From NCBI RefSeq assembly GCF_026586625.1, contig NZ_JAODIW010000010.1:124001-188000 (forward strand): a stretch of 64,000 bases of DNA, read 5' to 3'. A program made the translations under genes and the position numbers. Of this stretch, positions 23,426 through 30,926 are shown piece by piece. The notes under the pieces were generated by a model. It was not told the DNA's origin, did not search any database, and saw only the letters and a list, made by a program, of their open reading frames with translations. The DNA is from Halobium salinum (GTDB lineage Archaea > Halobacteriota > Halobacteria > Halobacteriales > Haloferacaceae). How positions within the stretch are numbered: position 1 is the stretch's first letter; every line of letters starts with the position of its first letter.

Positions 23426-24555
23426 GGCTGGGCCTCCAGCTCCCGGAGCACCGCGTTGAGCGTCTCGACGGCCGCTCTCGTCTGCGCCTCGGTGCCACAG
23501 GAGATGCGGACGCAGGTCGGCAGGCCGAACGAGGAGCAGTCGCGGACGATGACGCCCTCGCGCTGGCTGGCGTCGGCGACGGCCGCCGCCGCGCGAGACT
23601 CCGTCTCGCTGCCCTTCGAGCCACGCTCGAAGACATCCCCTACCTCGGCAAGCACGAAGTTCCCCCCGCTCTCCCACGTCGGGGCGTCGAGTTCGTCGTA
23701 CATGTGCTCGCGCGCCCAGCGGGCGGTCTCGACCGTCGTCTCGACGTGCTCGTCGTCGTCGAGCGCGGCGAGGGCGGCTCGACAGGCGACTTCCGAGGCC
23801 GCGAACGGTGTGTTCACTCTGGCGTAAGCATCTGCCCACGCCTCGGGGACGACCGCGTAGCCGATACGGAGGCCAGCGAGTCCGTACGCCTTTGAGAACG
23901 TCCGCGTCACGGCGACGTTGTCGGAGTCGTCGAGCAGCGTGACGGCCGAGGGTTCCTCGGTGAACTCGCCGTAGGCCTCGTCGACGACGACGAGCGTGTG
24001 GTCGTCGACGCCGTTTGCGAGCGCCTCGATTTCGGGGAGCGGGCAGACCGACCCCGTGGGGTTGTGGGGCGTCGTCACGTAGACGATTCGCTCCCCCTCG
24101 TAGTGGTCGAGGATACCCTCGGCGGTTTGGGCGAAGTCGTCCTCGGCGGCGAGGGGGTACTCCGCGACCTCCCCGTGGTGGTAGCGCGCGCTCATCCCGT
24201 AGTAGGCGAAGCCGGGCGTCGGGACGAGTACCTCGTCGTCGGGGTCGAGCATCGCCCGCGAGAGGTAGTCGAGCGCGCCGTCGGCCCCGGGGCTGACCCA
24301 CACCTGTTCGGACGCGACGTTCCACTTCTCGGCCAGCGCGTCGGTGAGGTCGGTGTGGGAGGCCTTCGGATAGACGCCGACGTTCGCGGCGGTGTCGCGG
24401 ATAGCCTCGACGGCCGCCGGGCTCGGCCCGAACGGGTTCTCGTTCGAGGAGAGTTTCACGAGCTCCTCGGGGGCCATCCCGAGTTCGCGGGCGACCTCCT
24501 CTGTGCCGCGGCCGGGCACGTACGGGGCGTTCGCGGAGAGGTCCCGTGGTTGCAT
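23422..24555 (-). CDS. hisC: Histidinol-phosphate aminotransferase
   Basis: The 377-residue PLP-dependent class II aminotransferase of histidine biosynthesis converts imidazole-acetol phosphate to histidinol phosphate. The PLP lysine is in TRTFSKAYGLAGLRIGY (Lys222). The substrate motif KLSSNENPFGPSP (about 34-46) and NPTGS near 165 are typical. It is the first gene of a three-gene overlapping operon with a kinase and a lipid-headgroup transferase, with no other his genes nearby. A TTAAGAA box lies about 32 bases upstream. The family also contains tyrosine/phenylalanine aminotransferases, so the histidine role is very likely but not proven. Confidence 0.9.
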   Translation of the reverse strand: MQPRDLSANAPYVPGRGTEEVARELGMAPEELVKLSSNENPFGPSPAAVEAIRDTAANVGVYPKASHTDLTDALAEKWNVASEQVWVSPGADGALDYLSRAMLDPDDEVLVPTPGFAYYGMSARYHHGEVAEYPLAAEDDFAQTAEGILDHYEGERIVYVTTPHNPTGSVCPLPEIEALANGVDDHTLVVVDEAYGEFTEEPSAVTLLDDSDNVAVTRTFSKAYGLAGLRIGYAVVPEAWADAYARVNTPFAASEVACRAALAALDDDEHVETTVETARWAREHMYDELDAPTWESGGNFVLAEVGDVFERGSKGSETESRAAAAVADASQREGVIVRDCSSFGLPTCVRISCGTEAQTRAAVETLNAVLRELEAQP

Positions 24556-24757
24556 TTCTTGTCTATTCGTGTGGGCGGGCGGTTCTTAAGGGTGCTCACA
24601 CGGGATTCGTGAGTGGACGGTGAAGCCGGCGGGAATCGAGCGAGTTTTTTGAGGTGACATACAGTGACTCGGCTCCAAGAGGTAGAGCGTGTGTCTACGA
24701 CAATTGGTATCGGCAATTTTATAGTCACTTGTCTTATCAGTAAGAGAACTGGACTGA

Positions 24758-25543
24758 ATGACATCAAGCAAGCCGAGGATGTCGTGGAGACAATGGTCGT
24801 GTATTATCTACCTCTTGTTGACTCCTTTGCTCACTATCTACGTCTTTCTGCACCTAATCCCGAACAATTGGATTCTCGGTATAGTTACTGATCTGATAGC
24901 TATCAATTTCCATATAAAAGCTCTGATTGCTATTATTGAACCTTATCACAAGAAGGAGAGCGATACGTTTCGACAGCCATCAGAGAAGCAGAAAAAGAGG
25001 CTTGACCAACTCCGGGAGGTCGCTAACATCAGGGTGAGCGACGTATGGGTATCTAACCAACTGAAGAGATATATGCCTGTGATATTCTTAGGCGGATTCC
25101 GATTCAATCGACATCTGATTGCCGACAAGACGTTTTTCTCCCAACATTCTGAGAAGGAACAAGAGGCTATTATGATTTTTGAAGCATACCTTGCGAAGAG
25201 ATACTATCACGTGCTGACGATGGTAACAGTCACTCTACCACTTCTACTCTACTTTTTTATAATCGCACAAGTAGAACGGCTCCTGATTCCTCAACTTGGG
25301 CAGTGGCCGTTTATACTCGGCGCCGTGCTCTCGATTATTCTGTATTCGCTAACTCTCCGACAGTTTGTGTATCGTGGGCTTCGATTGGCCATTGACCATA
25401 CCGACGCAGAGACTGTGAAAAATGTGGTCGAAAAGGCGGTTGAGAACGAGGGTAAGAACAGAAAGGGTGTAGATGTTAACGCGGCGGATATACTCATCTA
25501 TCCAACGCCCGCTCAGCGGCTTCGGTATATCCGGGAACAGTAG
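24758..25543 (+). CDS. Membrane protein resembling an inactive M48 metallopeptidase, in an A+T-rich island
   Basis: The 261-residue protein is coded at far lower G+C than its surroundings and uses A/T-ending codons. Two helices lie near the N-terminus (12-60) and two more near 150-205. The order of elements follows M48 (HtpX/Ste24) peptidases: a pre-catalytic strand (PVIFLGGFRFNRHLIADKTFF), an acidic approach (SEKEQEAIMI), then the catalytic helix, two membrane helices and a C-terminal YPTPAQRLRYIRE like the family HPxxxxR box. In place of HExxH it has FEAYL (141-145), so both zinc histidines are gone, and the downstream ExxAD is not intact. It may be a pseudoenzyme or scaffold. Base composition suggests transfer. 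Confidence 0.6.
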   Translation: MTSSKPRMSWRQWSCIIYLLLTPLLTIYVFLHLIPNNWILGIVTDLIAINFHIKALIAIIEPYHKKESDTFRQPSEKQKKRLDQLREVANIRVSDVWVSNQLKRYMPVIFLGGFRFNRHLIADKTFFSQHSEKEQEAIMIFEAYLAKRYYHVLTMVTVTLPLLLYFFIIAQVERLLIPQLGQWPFILGAVLSIILYSLTLRQFVYRGLRLAIDHTDAETVKNVVEKAVENEGKNRKGVDVNAADILIYPTPAQRLRYIREQ

Positions 25544-25549
25544 TGGTCG

Positions 25550-25573
25550 CTCACGAACTACTCCTGTCGTGAG
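25550..25573 (+). terminator. Hairpin after the M48-like gene
   Basis: CTCACGA (25550-25556) and TCGTGAG (25567-25573) form a perfect 7-base stem with a 10-base loop, 6 bases after the stop codon of the A+T-rich gene. It probably marks the 3' end of its transcript, although no T-run follows. Confidence 0.45.
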
Positions 25574-25740
25574 TCCTGCAAGCGCGGCAGCTCTCTGGAA
25601 GCTGAGTCAGTTGGCGACGAGTTGAAACTAAGTCGGAGAAACAGCGCTCCCGAAAGCCCCTGGGCGCTCGACGAAGGAAGGCGACTGGCCCTTTTCGAAA
25701 CCCCATCCACTGTACAGCCTCACGCCTCCCCACCCCCCGA

Positions 25741-25809
25741 GCGGTCGGCACAGGGCCGACCGCGGTCCGCCGGAGGATTCGCTTCGTCGCCGGCGGCACA
25801 GCCGCCGGC
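25741..25809. repeat. Two perfect 9-bp hairpins
   Basis: GCGGTCGGC (25741-25749) pairs with GCCGACCGC (25755-25763) around ACAGG, and GCCGGCGGC (25789-25797) pairs with GCCGCCGGC (25801-25809) around ACA. Both have perfect 9-base arms and ACA in the loop and are 25 bases apart. They sit between the A+T-rich island and the next gene. Confidence 0.65.
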
Positions 25810-25933
25810 TTCCAGCAGAAGCTTCGGTCCTGCGCGACAGCGAGTCGTCCGAGTCGAGCGCGCGAGGGCTTCTCTGGGGCGCTCCGTCGCAACCGTCGGC
25901 CGAACTGGAGTGCCGGCGGAAGTCGTCGGCGCG

Positions 25934-26392
25934 CTACCCGAAATCGGGCAAGTCGTCCGGCGCCTCGTACTCGGCCTCCCAGTCGATGTACTCCTCCTTC
26001 AGCACGTCACACACCACCTGCCCGAGTTCGGTCAGCCCGGCGTTGATAGAGGACACCTGCCCCCAACTCGTCAGCTCCGGATGCAGCTTTCGCTCCTTCC
26101 AGTCCTCCGGCAGGCCGGGCGCGTGGTACCCCACGCGGTCGGCGAAGTCGTCCCAGAAGAAGTCGAAGCGCTCCAGCAGGTCCAAATCGAGCACGATGTC
26201 CCACTGCTCCTCGGTCACCGACGTGTCCGTGGCCCACTGCTCGAAGGACTCGGCCCACGCGCCCTCACGCAGGAACGCACCGAGTTCCTCCCGGCGGTAG
26301 TTCGCGTCGCCGACGACTTCGGCGTCCTCGTACTCGTTGGGGTCCACGGATGCGAGTTCCGGCGGCGGCGGGGTCTCGACGTCGAGGCTCAT
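25934..26392 (-). CDS. Conserved-looking acidic protein of unknown function
   Basis: The 152-residue protein is strongly acidic, rich in Trp and Tyr, and probably all-helical after residue 30 (YRREELGAFLREGAWAESFEQWATDTSVTEEQWDIVLDLDLLERFDFFWDDF). It has no signal peptide, membrane helix or cysteine cluster. I do not recognise the family. Codon use and acidity fit a real haloarchaeal gene, and ATG 26392 avoids an Arg-rich N-terminal extension. It precedes a thioesterase on the same strand with 49 bases between them. Confidence 0.65.
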   Translation of the reverse strand: MSLDVETPPPPELASVDPNEYEDAEVVGDANYRREELGAFLREGAWAESFEQWATDTSVTEEQWDIVLDLDLLERFDFFWDDFADRVGYHAPGLPEDWKERKLHPELTSWGQVSSINAGLTELGQVVCDVLKEEYIDWEAEYEAPDDLPDFG

Positions 26393-26441
26393 ATCGGGGG
26401 ATGGGTCGCCCGGCGGGAAAAATCCGCGCTCCGTCGGTGAA

Positions 26442-26954
26442 CTACTCCCCGTCCATCCGCCGGTACACCGCCTCCATCTGTTCGTGGCGGCCGTCGACGG
26501 CCTCCTGCCGGAGCGCCTCCTCCTCGGGTGTCGGACACTCAAGTTCGGGGACGGGCGTCGGCGTCCCGTCCTCGTCCAGCGCGACGAAGGTGAAGTAGGA
26601 GGTCGTGGTCCGGCGTTCCTCGTCGGTCTTCGGGTTCTCGGCTCTGACGTCGACCTTCACGTCGATGCTCGTCCGGCCGACGTTGAACACGTACGCTTCG
26701 ACGACCGCGACCTCGCCGAGGTCGATGGGGGCGATGAAGTCGACGTGGTCCATCGACGCCGTCACGCACTGGCGGTTCGAGAAGCGCATCCCGGCGATGG
26801 CGCCGCAGATGTCCATCCAGTGGAGGACGGCACCCCCGAGCGCCCGCCCGAGGTTGTTCGTGTCGTTCGGCAGGAGCAGTTCGGTCATCTCGGTGTGGGA
26901 CTCGGCGAGGGTGGCGGTTCCGGGCCGCTCGAAGTTCGACGGGTCGTCGCTCAT
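26442..26954 (-). CDS. Acyl-CoA thioesterase (hotdog fold)
   Basis: The 170-residue protein has a single hotdog domain of the YciA/BACH type that hydrolyses acyl-CoA thioesters. Key patterns are TELLLPNDTNNLGRALGGAVLHWMD (the Asn/Asp active-site region before the central helix) and VTASMDHVDFIAPIDLGEVAVVEAYV. It has the usual family C-terminus rich in Pro and acidic residues. ATG 26954 is chosen; a start 9 codons upstream is in frame but adds a loosely conserved MARLDEPGS. The acyl-CoA dehydrogenase in the window is too distant to imply a shared operon. Confidence 0.88.
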   Translation of the reverse strand: MSDDPSNFERPGTATLAESHTEMTELLLPNDTNNLGRALGGAVLHWMDICGAIAGMRFSNRQCVTASMDHVDFIAPIDLGEVAVVEAYVFNVGRTSIDVKVDVRAENPKTDEERRTTTSYFTFVALDEDGTPTPVPELECPTPEEEALRQEAVDGRHEQMEAVYRRMDGE

Positions 26955-27076
26955 AGAGCCGGGTTCGTCCAGCCGGGCCATGAATGCGGGTGATTCGCCG
27001 GCGGGAGTGGCGTCACCGGCGACGACGGAGCGGCCGACAGTGGCATCGGGACGGGCGGGTGCGCCGGAAACGAGGC

Positions 27077-27085
27077 GTTTTAATC
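27077..27085 (+). promoter_or_regulatory. TATA box of the small membrane-protein gene at 27110
   Basis: GTTTTAATC is centred 29 bases before ATG 27110 and supports a leaderless start. Confidence 0.5.
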
Positions 27086-27109
27086 CACAGGGCCACGAGA
27101 GAGGGTCAC

Positions 27110-27523
27110 ATGAAACGGTACGCCGGATTCCTTCTCGGGGTACTCGGGATGGCCGTCACCGCGGGCGTCGCCGCGCCGAACGTCGTCGCCGGCGGGTCGG
27201 TGTCACACGGCGTTGCGAGCGGGTTCCTGCTCTCCGCGTCGGCCGCGTTCGTCGGCGCCGCCGCCCGCCCGAAGCTGGTTCCGAACGGGCTCTCGAGCGT
27301 CATCCGACTGTCTCTCCCCCTCGCGCTCGCCCTCGTGCTCGTCTGTGCCGCGGTGGGAGCCTCGCTCGCCGTACCGCTGGGACTCACCGTGGCCCTCGCC
27401 TGCGGCCTCCTACTGCTCAGGGGCGTGCGCGCGCTCCGTCGTCTGGACGTCCGCCGGAAGCGAACGCCGGAGCACGAGGTGCTGTCCCGCGAGGAGTTCA
27501 CGCGGGCGGGGTTCGACGACTGA
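27110..27523 (+). CDS. Small integral membrane protein of unknown function
   Basis: The 137-residue protein shows four hydrophobic stretches (about 5-25, 32-52, 66-83, 85-105), Ala/Gly/Leu-rich, followed by a cytoplasmic basic then acidic tail (RALRRLDVRRKRTPEHEVLSREEFTRAGFDD). No family signature is apparent. A TATA-like GTTTTAATC 29 bases upstream suggests a leaderless mRNA. It converges with the permease genes, leaving 31 bases between the stops. Confidence 0.65.
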   Translation: MKRYAGFLLGVLGMAVTAGVAAPNVVAGGSVSHGVASGFLLSASAAFVGAAARPKLVPNGLSSVIRLSLPLALALVLVCAAVGASLAVPLGLTVALACGLLLLRGVRALRRLDVRRKRTPEHEVLSREEFTRAGFDD

Positions 27524-27554
27524 CGGTCGGCGCCCGCCGGACGCTCGGGTGTGC

Positions 27555-28526
27555 CTACTCTCCGTCGCCGATTCGCGGGTCCAACGCGTAGTAGGCCGCG
27601 TCCTGCAGGAGGTTGCCGCCGATGCCGACGAACACGACGACGAGCGTCGTCCCGATGATGACCGGCATGTCGCGGTCCATCACCGCCCCGTAGGTGAGCG
27701 TGCCGAGGCCGGGGATGTTGAACACGTACTCGATGACGAATACGTTCAGGACGACGATGGCGACGAGTTCGGTCGTGAACAGCGAGAGGATGGGGATGGC
27801 GCCGTTGCGAAGGACGTGTCTAGCGACGCGGAGCCGGCTCGCCCCCTTCGCCTTCAGGACCTTGACGAACGTGGCTCCGAGGTACTCCATCGACTGCGCG
27901 CGGGTGTAACGCATCAGCCCGGCGTACAACCCCGTCGCGAGCACGAGCGCTGGCGGGAGGAACTGACCGTAGTGAGTGACGTCCCACGCTCCCTGCACGG
28001 CGTAGGAGGTGTCGAACGACGGGGTCGCGAGGATGACGTAGACGACGACGAGTTTCGCGAGAAAGAAGTTCGGCACCCCGAGTGCGATGTAGGAGACGAC
28101 CGACTCGAAACGGTCGACCGCACTCCCGGCCCGCGACGCCGCGTGCATCCCGACGCCGACGCCGACCAGCGAGAGGAGCGTCCCGGGGACGACGTACGCC
28201 AGCGTGTAGCGCAGATGCGTCGCGAGCAGCGCCGTGACCGGGGTCCCCGACTGGAACGACCGGCCCCAGTCCAGCAGCGTCACGTTCACCATCCAGTTCA
28301 CCCACCGAGAGAGCAGCGACTGGTCGAGGTTGCGCGACGCGCGGTAGGCCTCCATCGCCGCCTCTATCTGCGCCGCCGAGGCGCCGCTCCGGGCCATGTT
28401 GTGCCTGATGACCGAGAGGTTCGGGTCGGCCACGAGCGCGACGAAGAGGAACGCGACCGTGACGACGGCGTAGGCGGCGACGACCGCGAAGGCGACGCGG
28501 TTCACCAGCCAGCGGGCGCGTGTCAC
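27555..28526 (-). CDS. DppB-type ABC transporter permease
   Basis: The 323-residue inner-membrane permease is of the peptide/nickel (DppB/OppB) class with six helices. The EAA-loop is visible in LKAKGASRLRVARHVLRNGAIPILSLF (about 215-242), followed by EYVFNIPGLGTLTYGAVMDRDMPVIIGTTLVVV. The N-terminal part matches a second permease encoded 115 bases upstream (RVAFAVVAAYAVVTVAF versus RVGFAVVAVYAVVTVTF). It starts at GTG 28526, overlapping a preceding 18-codon frame by GTGA. No ATPase or solute-binding gene lies near, so it must share subunits encoded elsewhere or be incomplete. Confidence 0.87.
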   Translation of the reverse strand: MTRARWLVNRVAFAVVAAYAVVTVAFLFVALVADPNLSVIRHNMARSGASAAQIEAAMEAYRASRNLDQSLLSRWVNWMVNVTLLDWGRSFQSGTPVTALLATHLRYTLAYVVPGTLLSLVGVGVGMHAASRAGSAVDRFESVVSYIALGVPNFFLAKLVVVYVILATPSFDTSYAVQGAWDVTHYGQFLPPALVLATGLYAGLMRYTRAQSMEYLGATFVKVLKAKGASRLRVARHVLRNGAIPILSLFTTELVAIVVLNVFVIEYVFNIPGLGTLTYGAVMDRDMPVIIGTTLVVVFVGIGGNLLQDAAYYALDPRIGDGE

Positions 28527-28579
28527 GGCGACCTGCCCCCTCCGGCGAGCGCCGCGGACGCGGACGACGGGTCAGTCAT
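28523..28579 (-). CDS. Possible leader peptide (18 aa) coupled to the permease
   Basis: The frame ATG 28579 to TGA 28523 encodes 18 residues (MTDPSSASAALAGGGRSP). The TATA-like box of this transcript is centred about 28 bases upstream of this ATG, the same spacing as in the paralogous permease, so the mRNA should begin at this ATG, not at the permease GTG. Its stop overlaps the permease GTG (GTGA). It could be a regulatory leader peptide, or the sign of a frameshifted N-terminal extension. Confidence 0.4.
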   Translation of the reverse strand: MTDPSSASAALAGGGRSP

Positions 28580-28603
28580 ACTCACGCACGCGGACCGCGC
28601 GGA

Positions 28604-28619
28604 CAATAGTGTTACTGAA
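28604..28619 (-). promoter_or_regulatory. Promoter with TTCAGTAA element, permease 1
   Basis: Read on the minus strand the sequence is CTTCAGTAACACTATT, then G. TTCAGTAA (28611-28618) lies immediately upstream of the TATA-like CACTATT. The paralogous permease has TTCAGCAACACTATTG in the same position, and the third permease gene has TTCAGTAA in the same orientation. Confidence 0.6.
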
Positions 28620-28640
28620 GTGTCCGTTTGAGCCACGGGG

Positions 28641-29606
28641 TCAGTCCGCCGAGCGCGGGTCGACGAGGACCGCGAGGAGGTCTTGCACGAGGTTGCCGCC
28701 GATGCCGACGAAGACGACGACCATCGTGGCACCGACGACGACGGGAAGGTCGCGGGCGCTGATGGCGGCCAGAAGCGTCGTGCCGAACCCCGGGAGCGTC
28801 AGCACCTGTTCGATGACGACGACTTCGAGCACCAACAGCGGGACGAGCTCACCCGAGAGGAGCGTAAACAGCGGCACGACGGTGTTTCGAAAGACGTGTC
28901 TCGTCAGTCGAGCGGGGCTGGCACCCTTGGCTCGGAGCTGTTTGACGAACTGTCTGGGCCGGTAGGCGACGCCCGACCCGCGAGCGTTGCGGAGCACGGT
29001 CGCCGCCGTCCCGGCCGTGACGACGAGCGCCGGCACGAGGACCGACACCTCCGGCGCCTCCCGTGCTCCTCGGACGGGACCGAACGTGTACGCGGCGTTT
29101 CCCGTGAGGAGGAGCGCCAGCAGGACCGTCAGGAAGAACCCGGGGACGCCGAAGGCGACGTACGTCACGACGGTCGCCACTCGGTCCGACAGACCCCGCC
29201 GGCGTCCGACCAGCGAGAGGCCGAGGGGGACGGCGAGCGCCGACAGCACCACCCCGGGGACGAGGTACCGCAGGGTCCGCCCGAGCCCGGCGGCGAGGAC
29301 GGCCACCACCGGTGCCCCCGACTCGAAGGAGCGACCCCAGTCGAACGTCGTGACGTTCACGACCCACCTGACGTACCGGGTGAGAAGCGGTTCGTCGAGG
29401 TTGCGCGCCGCCCGCCAGGCGTCGACCGCCTGAGCGATTTCGGCCGAACTCTTGCTCCGGTGGTGGAGTTCGAAGACGAGGTACCCCTGGTTCGGGTTCG
29501 CCGTGGCCGCCACCAGCGCGAACGTGACGGTGACGACGGCGTAGACGGCGACGACCGCGAAGCCGACCCGTCGGAGGACGCGTCGCGTTCGGCGGGCCGG
29601 AGCCAT
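28641..29606 (-). CDS. DppB-type ABC transporter permease (paralogue)
   Basis: The 321-residue protein is a second DppB/OppB-class permease, paralogous to the downstream one: it shares the DWGRSFESGAPV motif (versus DWGRSFQSGTPV), GVPGFFL and the EAA-loop QLRAKGASPARLTRHVFRNTVVPLFTLL. It has six membrane helices. A heterodimer normally pairs a DppB with a DppC, and the DppC-type gene lies divergently 97 bases away. Having two DppB copies with one DppC suggests alternative transporters sharing one partner, or a duplication. ATG 29606 is about 29 bases from the TATA-like box, so the mRNA appears leaderless. Confidence 0.87.
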   Translation of the reverse strand: MAPARRTRRVLRRVGFAVVAVYAVVTVTFALVAATANPNQGYLVFELHHRSKSSAEIAQAVDAWRAARNLDEPLLTRYVRWVVNVTTFDWGRSFESGAPVVAVLAAGLGRTLRYLVPGVVLSALAVPLGLSLVGRRRGLSDRVATVVTYVAFGVPGFFLTVLLALLLTGNAAYTFGPVRGAREAPEVSVLVPALVVTAGTAATVLRNARGSGVAYRPRQFVKQLRAKGASPARLTRHVFRNTVVPLFTLLSGELVPLLVLEVVVIEQVLTLPGFGTTLLAAISARDLPVVVGATMVVVFVGIGGNLVQDLLAVLVDPRSAD

Positions 29607-29631
29607 GGGACGTACGACCGGCAGCGACCCC

Positions 29632-29647
29632 CAATAGTGTTGCTGAA
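29632..29647 (-). promoter_or_regulatory. Promoter with TTCAGCAA element, permease 2
   Basis: The minus-strand sequence TTTCAGCAACACTATTG covers this stretch. The TATA-like CACTATTG is centred about 29 bases before ATG 29606. The match to the first permease promoter is 15 of 16 bases, far beyond what core promoter needs would explain. Confidence 0.6.
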
Positions 29648-29652
29648 ACGAG

Positions 29653-29679
29653 CACTTCAGTAATTGAAAGGTTTTTGAC
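29653..29679 (+). promoter_or_regulatory. Promoter with TTCAGTAA element, permease 3
   Basis: On the plus strand CTTCAGTAATTGAAAG (29653-29670) precedes GTTTTTGAC (29671-29679), a TATA-like box centred 28 bases before ATG 29703. The TTCAGTAA faces the inverted TTGCTGAA of permease 2, so the two form an inverted repeat across the divergent promoters. Confidence 0.55.
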
Positions 29680-29702
29680 CGCAGGCCGGGTGCGTGGGAA
29701 GC

Positions 29703-30878
29703 ATGGCCACGGACACCGACGGCGACCTCGGGTTCGAGCGCATCGACTGGTCCTCGGTCGAGGGTCGTCGCTCCCCGGTCGGTGTCCGGACGCTCGTCTT
29801 CGTCCTCGGGACGCTCCTGCTCGTCTCTCTGTACCTCTACGACCGGTTCTACGTCGCCCCCGGCAACGCGCTCCTGCTGTCGTGGGATACGAACGCGCTC
29901 GACTGGCCGTTTCTGTTCTCGTTGCTCGCGTTCGGCTGTTACGTACTCTGGCCGCTCGCCGCCAACCCGGTGCGAACGGGGGAGTACTGGCGTCGGCTCC
30001 GGACGAACCCGGTCGCCCTCCTCGCCTTCGCGTACCTCGGTGCCTTCTTCGCCCTCGGGACGCTCGGCCCGGTCGTCTTCGGCGACCCGGCTATCAGCCT
30101 CGACGCCCAACACCAGCCGCCGGCGTTCCTCACCGGGTCGAACGGGCTCTCGGACGACTGCCTCGGCGCCGTAACGGGCCCGACCGGAAACCCGGTGTGT
30201 CACGGGACGCTCGAACACCCGCTCGGCACGGATAGCCTCGGACGGAGCATGTGGCTGCTCGTCCTCTCGGGGATGCGCGTCGCCCTGCAGGTGACCACCA
30301 TCACGAGCGTCCTCATCGTCCCCATCGCCGTCGCCGTCGGCACCGTCGCCGGCAGTTACGGCGGTCGGGTCGACACGGTGCTGATGCGCTACGTCGACGT
30401 TCAGCAGACCGTCCCCGCCCTGCTCGTCTACCTCATCGGCAACTTCGTCTACGGTCGGAGTATCCTCCTGTTCATCGTCGTGTTCGGCCTCCTCAACTGG
30501 GGGAGCGTCGCCCGCGTCGTCAGGAGCGAGGTCATCCAGCGCCGCCAGGAACAGTACGTGACGGCCGCGCGCAACGCTGGTGCGGGCCGCCTCGAGGTCA
30601 TCCGCCGACACATCCTCCCGAACGTGTCGAGCAGCGTCGTCACCGCCCTCACCCAACAGATACCCATCCTCATCCTCACCGAGGCTGCTATCTCCTTTCT
30701 CGAACTCAACAACGTCAACCGGGTCTCGTGGGGCGAGACCATCGTCAACGGGCTGAGCCGGTTCCCTCGCGCGTGGTGGACGGTCGTCGTCCCGGTCGCG
30801 GTCCTCTGTCTCACCGTGGTATCCTTCGCCCTCGTGGGCGACGCGCTGCGGGACGTACTCGACCCGCGGAACTCCTGA
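29703..30878 (+). CDS. DppC-type ABC transporter permease
   Basis: The 391-residue protein has an extended N-terminus with a first helix near residue 30, a second near 65 and an extracellular loop holding two cysteines (SDDCLGAVTGPTGNPVCHG). The conserved LGTDSLGRSMWLLVLSGMRVAL and the EAA-loop AARNAGAGRLEVIRRHILPNVSSSV of DppC/OppC permeases follow. It is transcribed divergently from the two DppB-type genes and should pair with one or both. The two loop cysteines are unusual for a haloarchaeal protein and could form a disulfide. ATG 29703 fits a leaderless start; a GTG 3 codons upstream is possible. Confidence 0.88.
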   Translation: MATDTDGDLGFERIDWSSVEGRRSPVGVRTLVFVLGTLLLVSLYLYDRFYVAPGNALLLSWDTNALDWPFLFSLLAFGCYVLWPLAANPVRTGEYWRRLRTNPVALLAFAYLGAFFALGTLGPVVFGDPAISLDAQHQPPAFLTGSNGLSDDCLGAVTGPTGNPVCHGTLEHPLGTDSLGRSMWLLVLSGMRVALQVTTITSVLIVPIAVAVGTVAGSYGGRVDTVLMRYVDVQQTVPALLVYLIGNFVYGRSILLFIVVFGLLNWGSVARVVRSEVIQRRQEQYVTAARNAGAGRLEVIRRHILPNVSSSVVTALTQQIPILILTEAAISFLELNNVNRVSWGETIVNGLSRFPRAWWTVVVPVAVLCLTVVSFALVGDALRDVLDPRNS

Positions 30879-30926
30879 CCCCGTCTCGGTCGGTCGCTTC
30901 GACCGCCGGACCCACCTCCGGTCCCC

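Larger units (their letters stand above)
25544..25933. other. Intergenic region right of the A+T-rich island
   Basis: These 390 bases hold no recognised gene. They return to high G+C at about 25570 and contain three inverted repeats (25550-25573, 25741-25763, 25789-25809). Phrases such as the Pro-codon-rich CACGCCTCCCCACCCCCCGAGCG (25727-25742 region) look like the GC-rich intergenic repeats common in haloarchaea. Confidence 0.45.

Noticed and set aside
24664-24891. 75-residue frame at the left of the A+T-rich island
   Set aside because: It overlaps the start of the membrane protein in another frame and shows no domain; the 261-residue protein has clear helices and the M48-like order.
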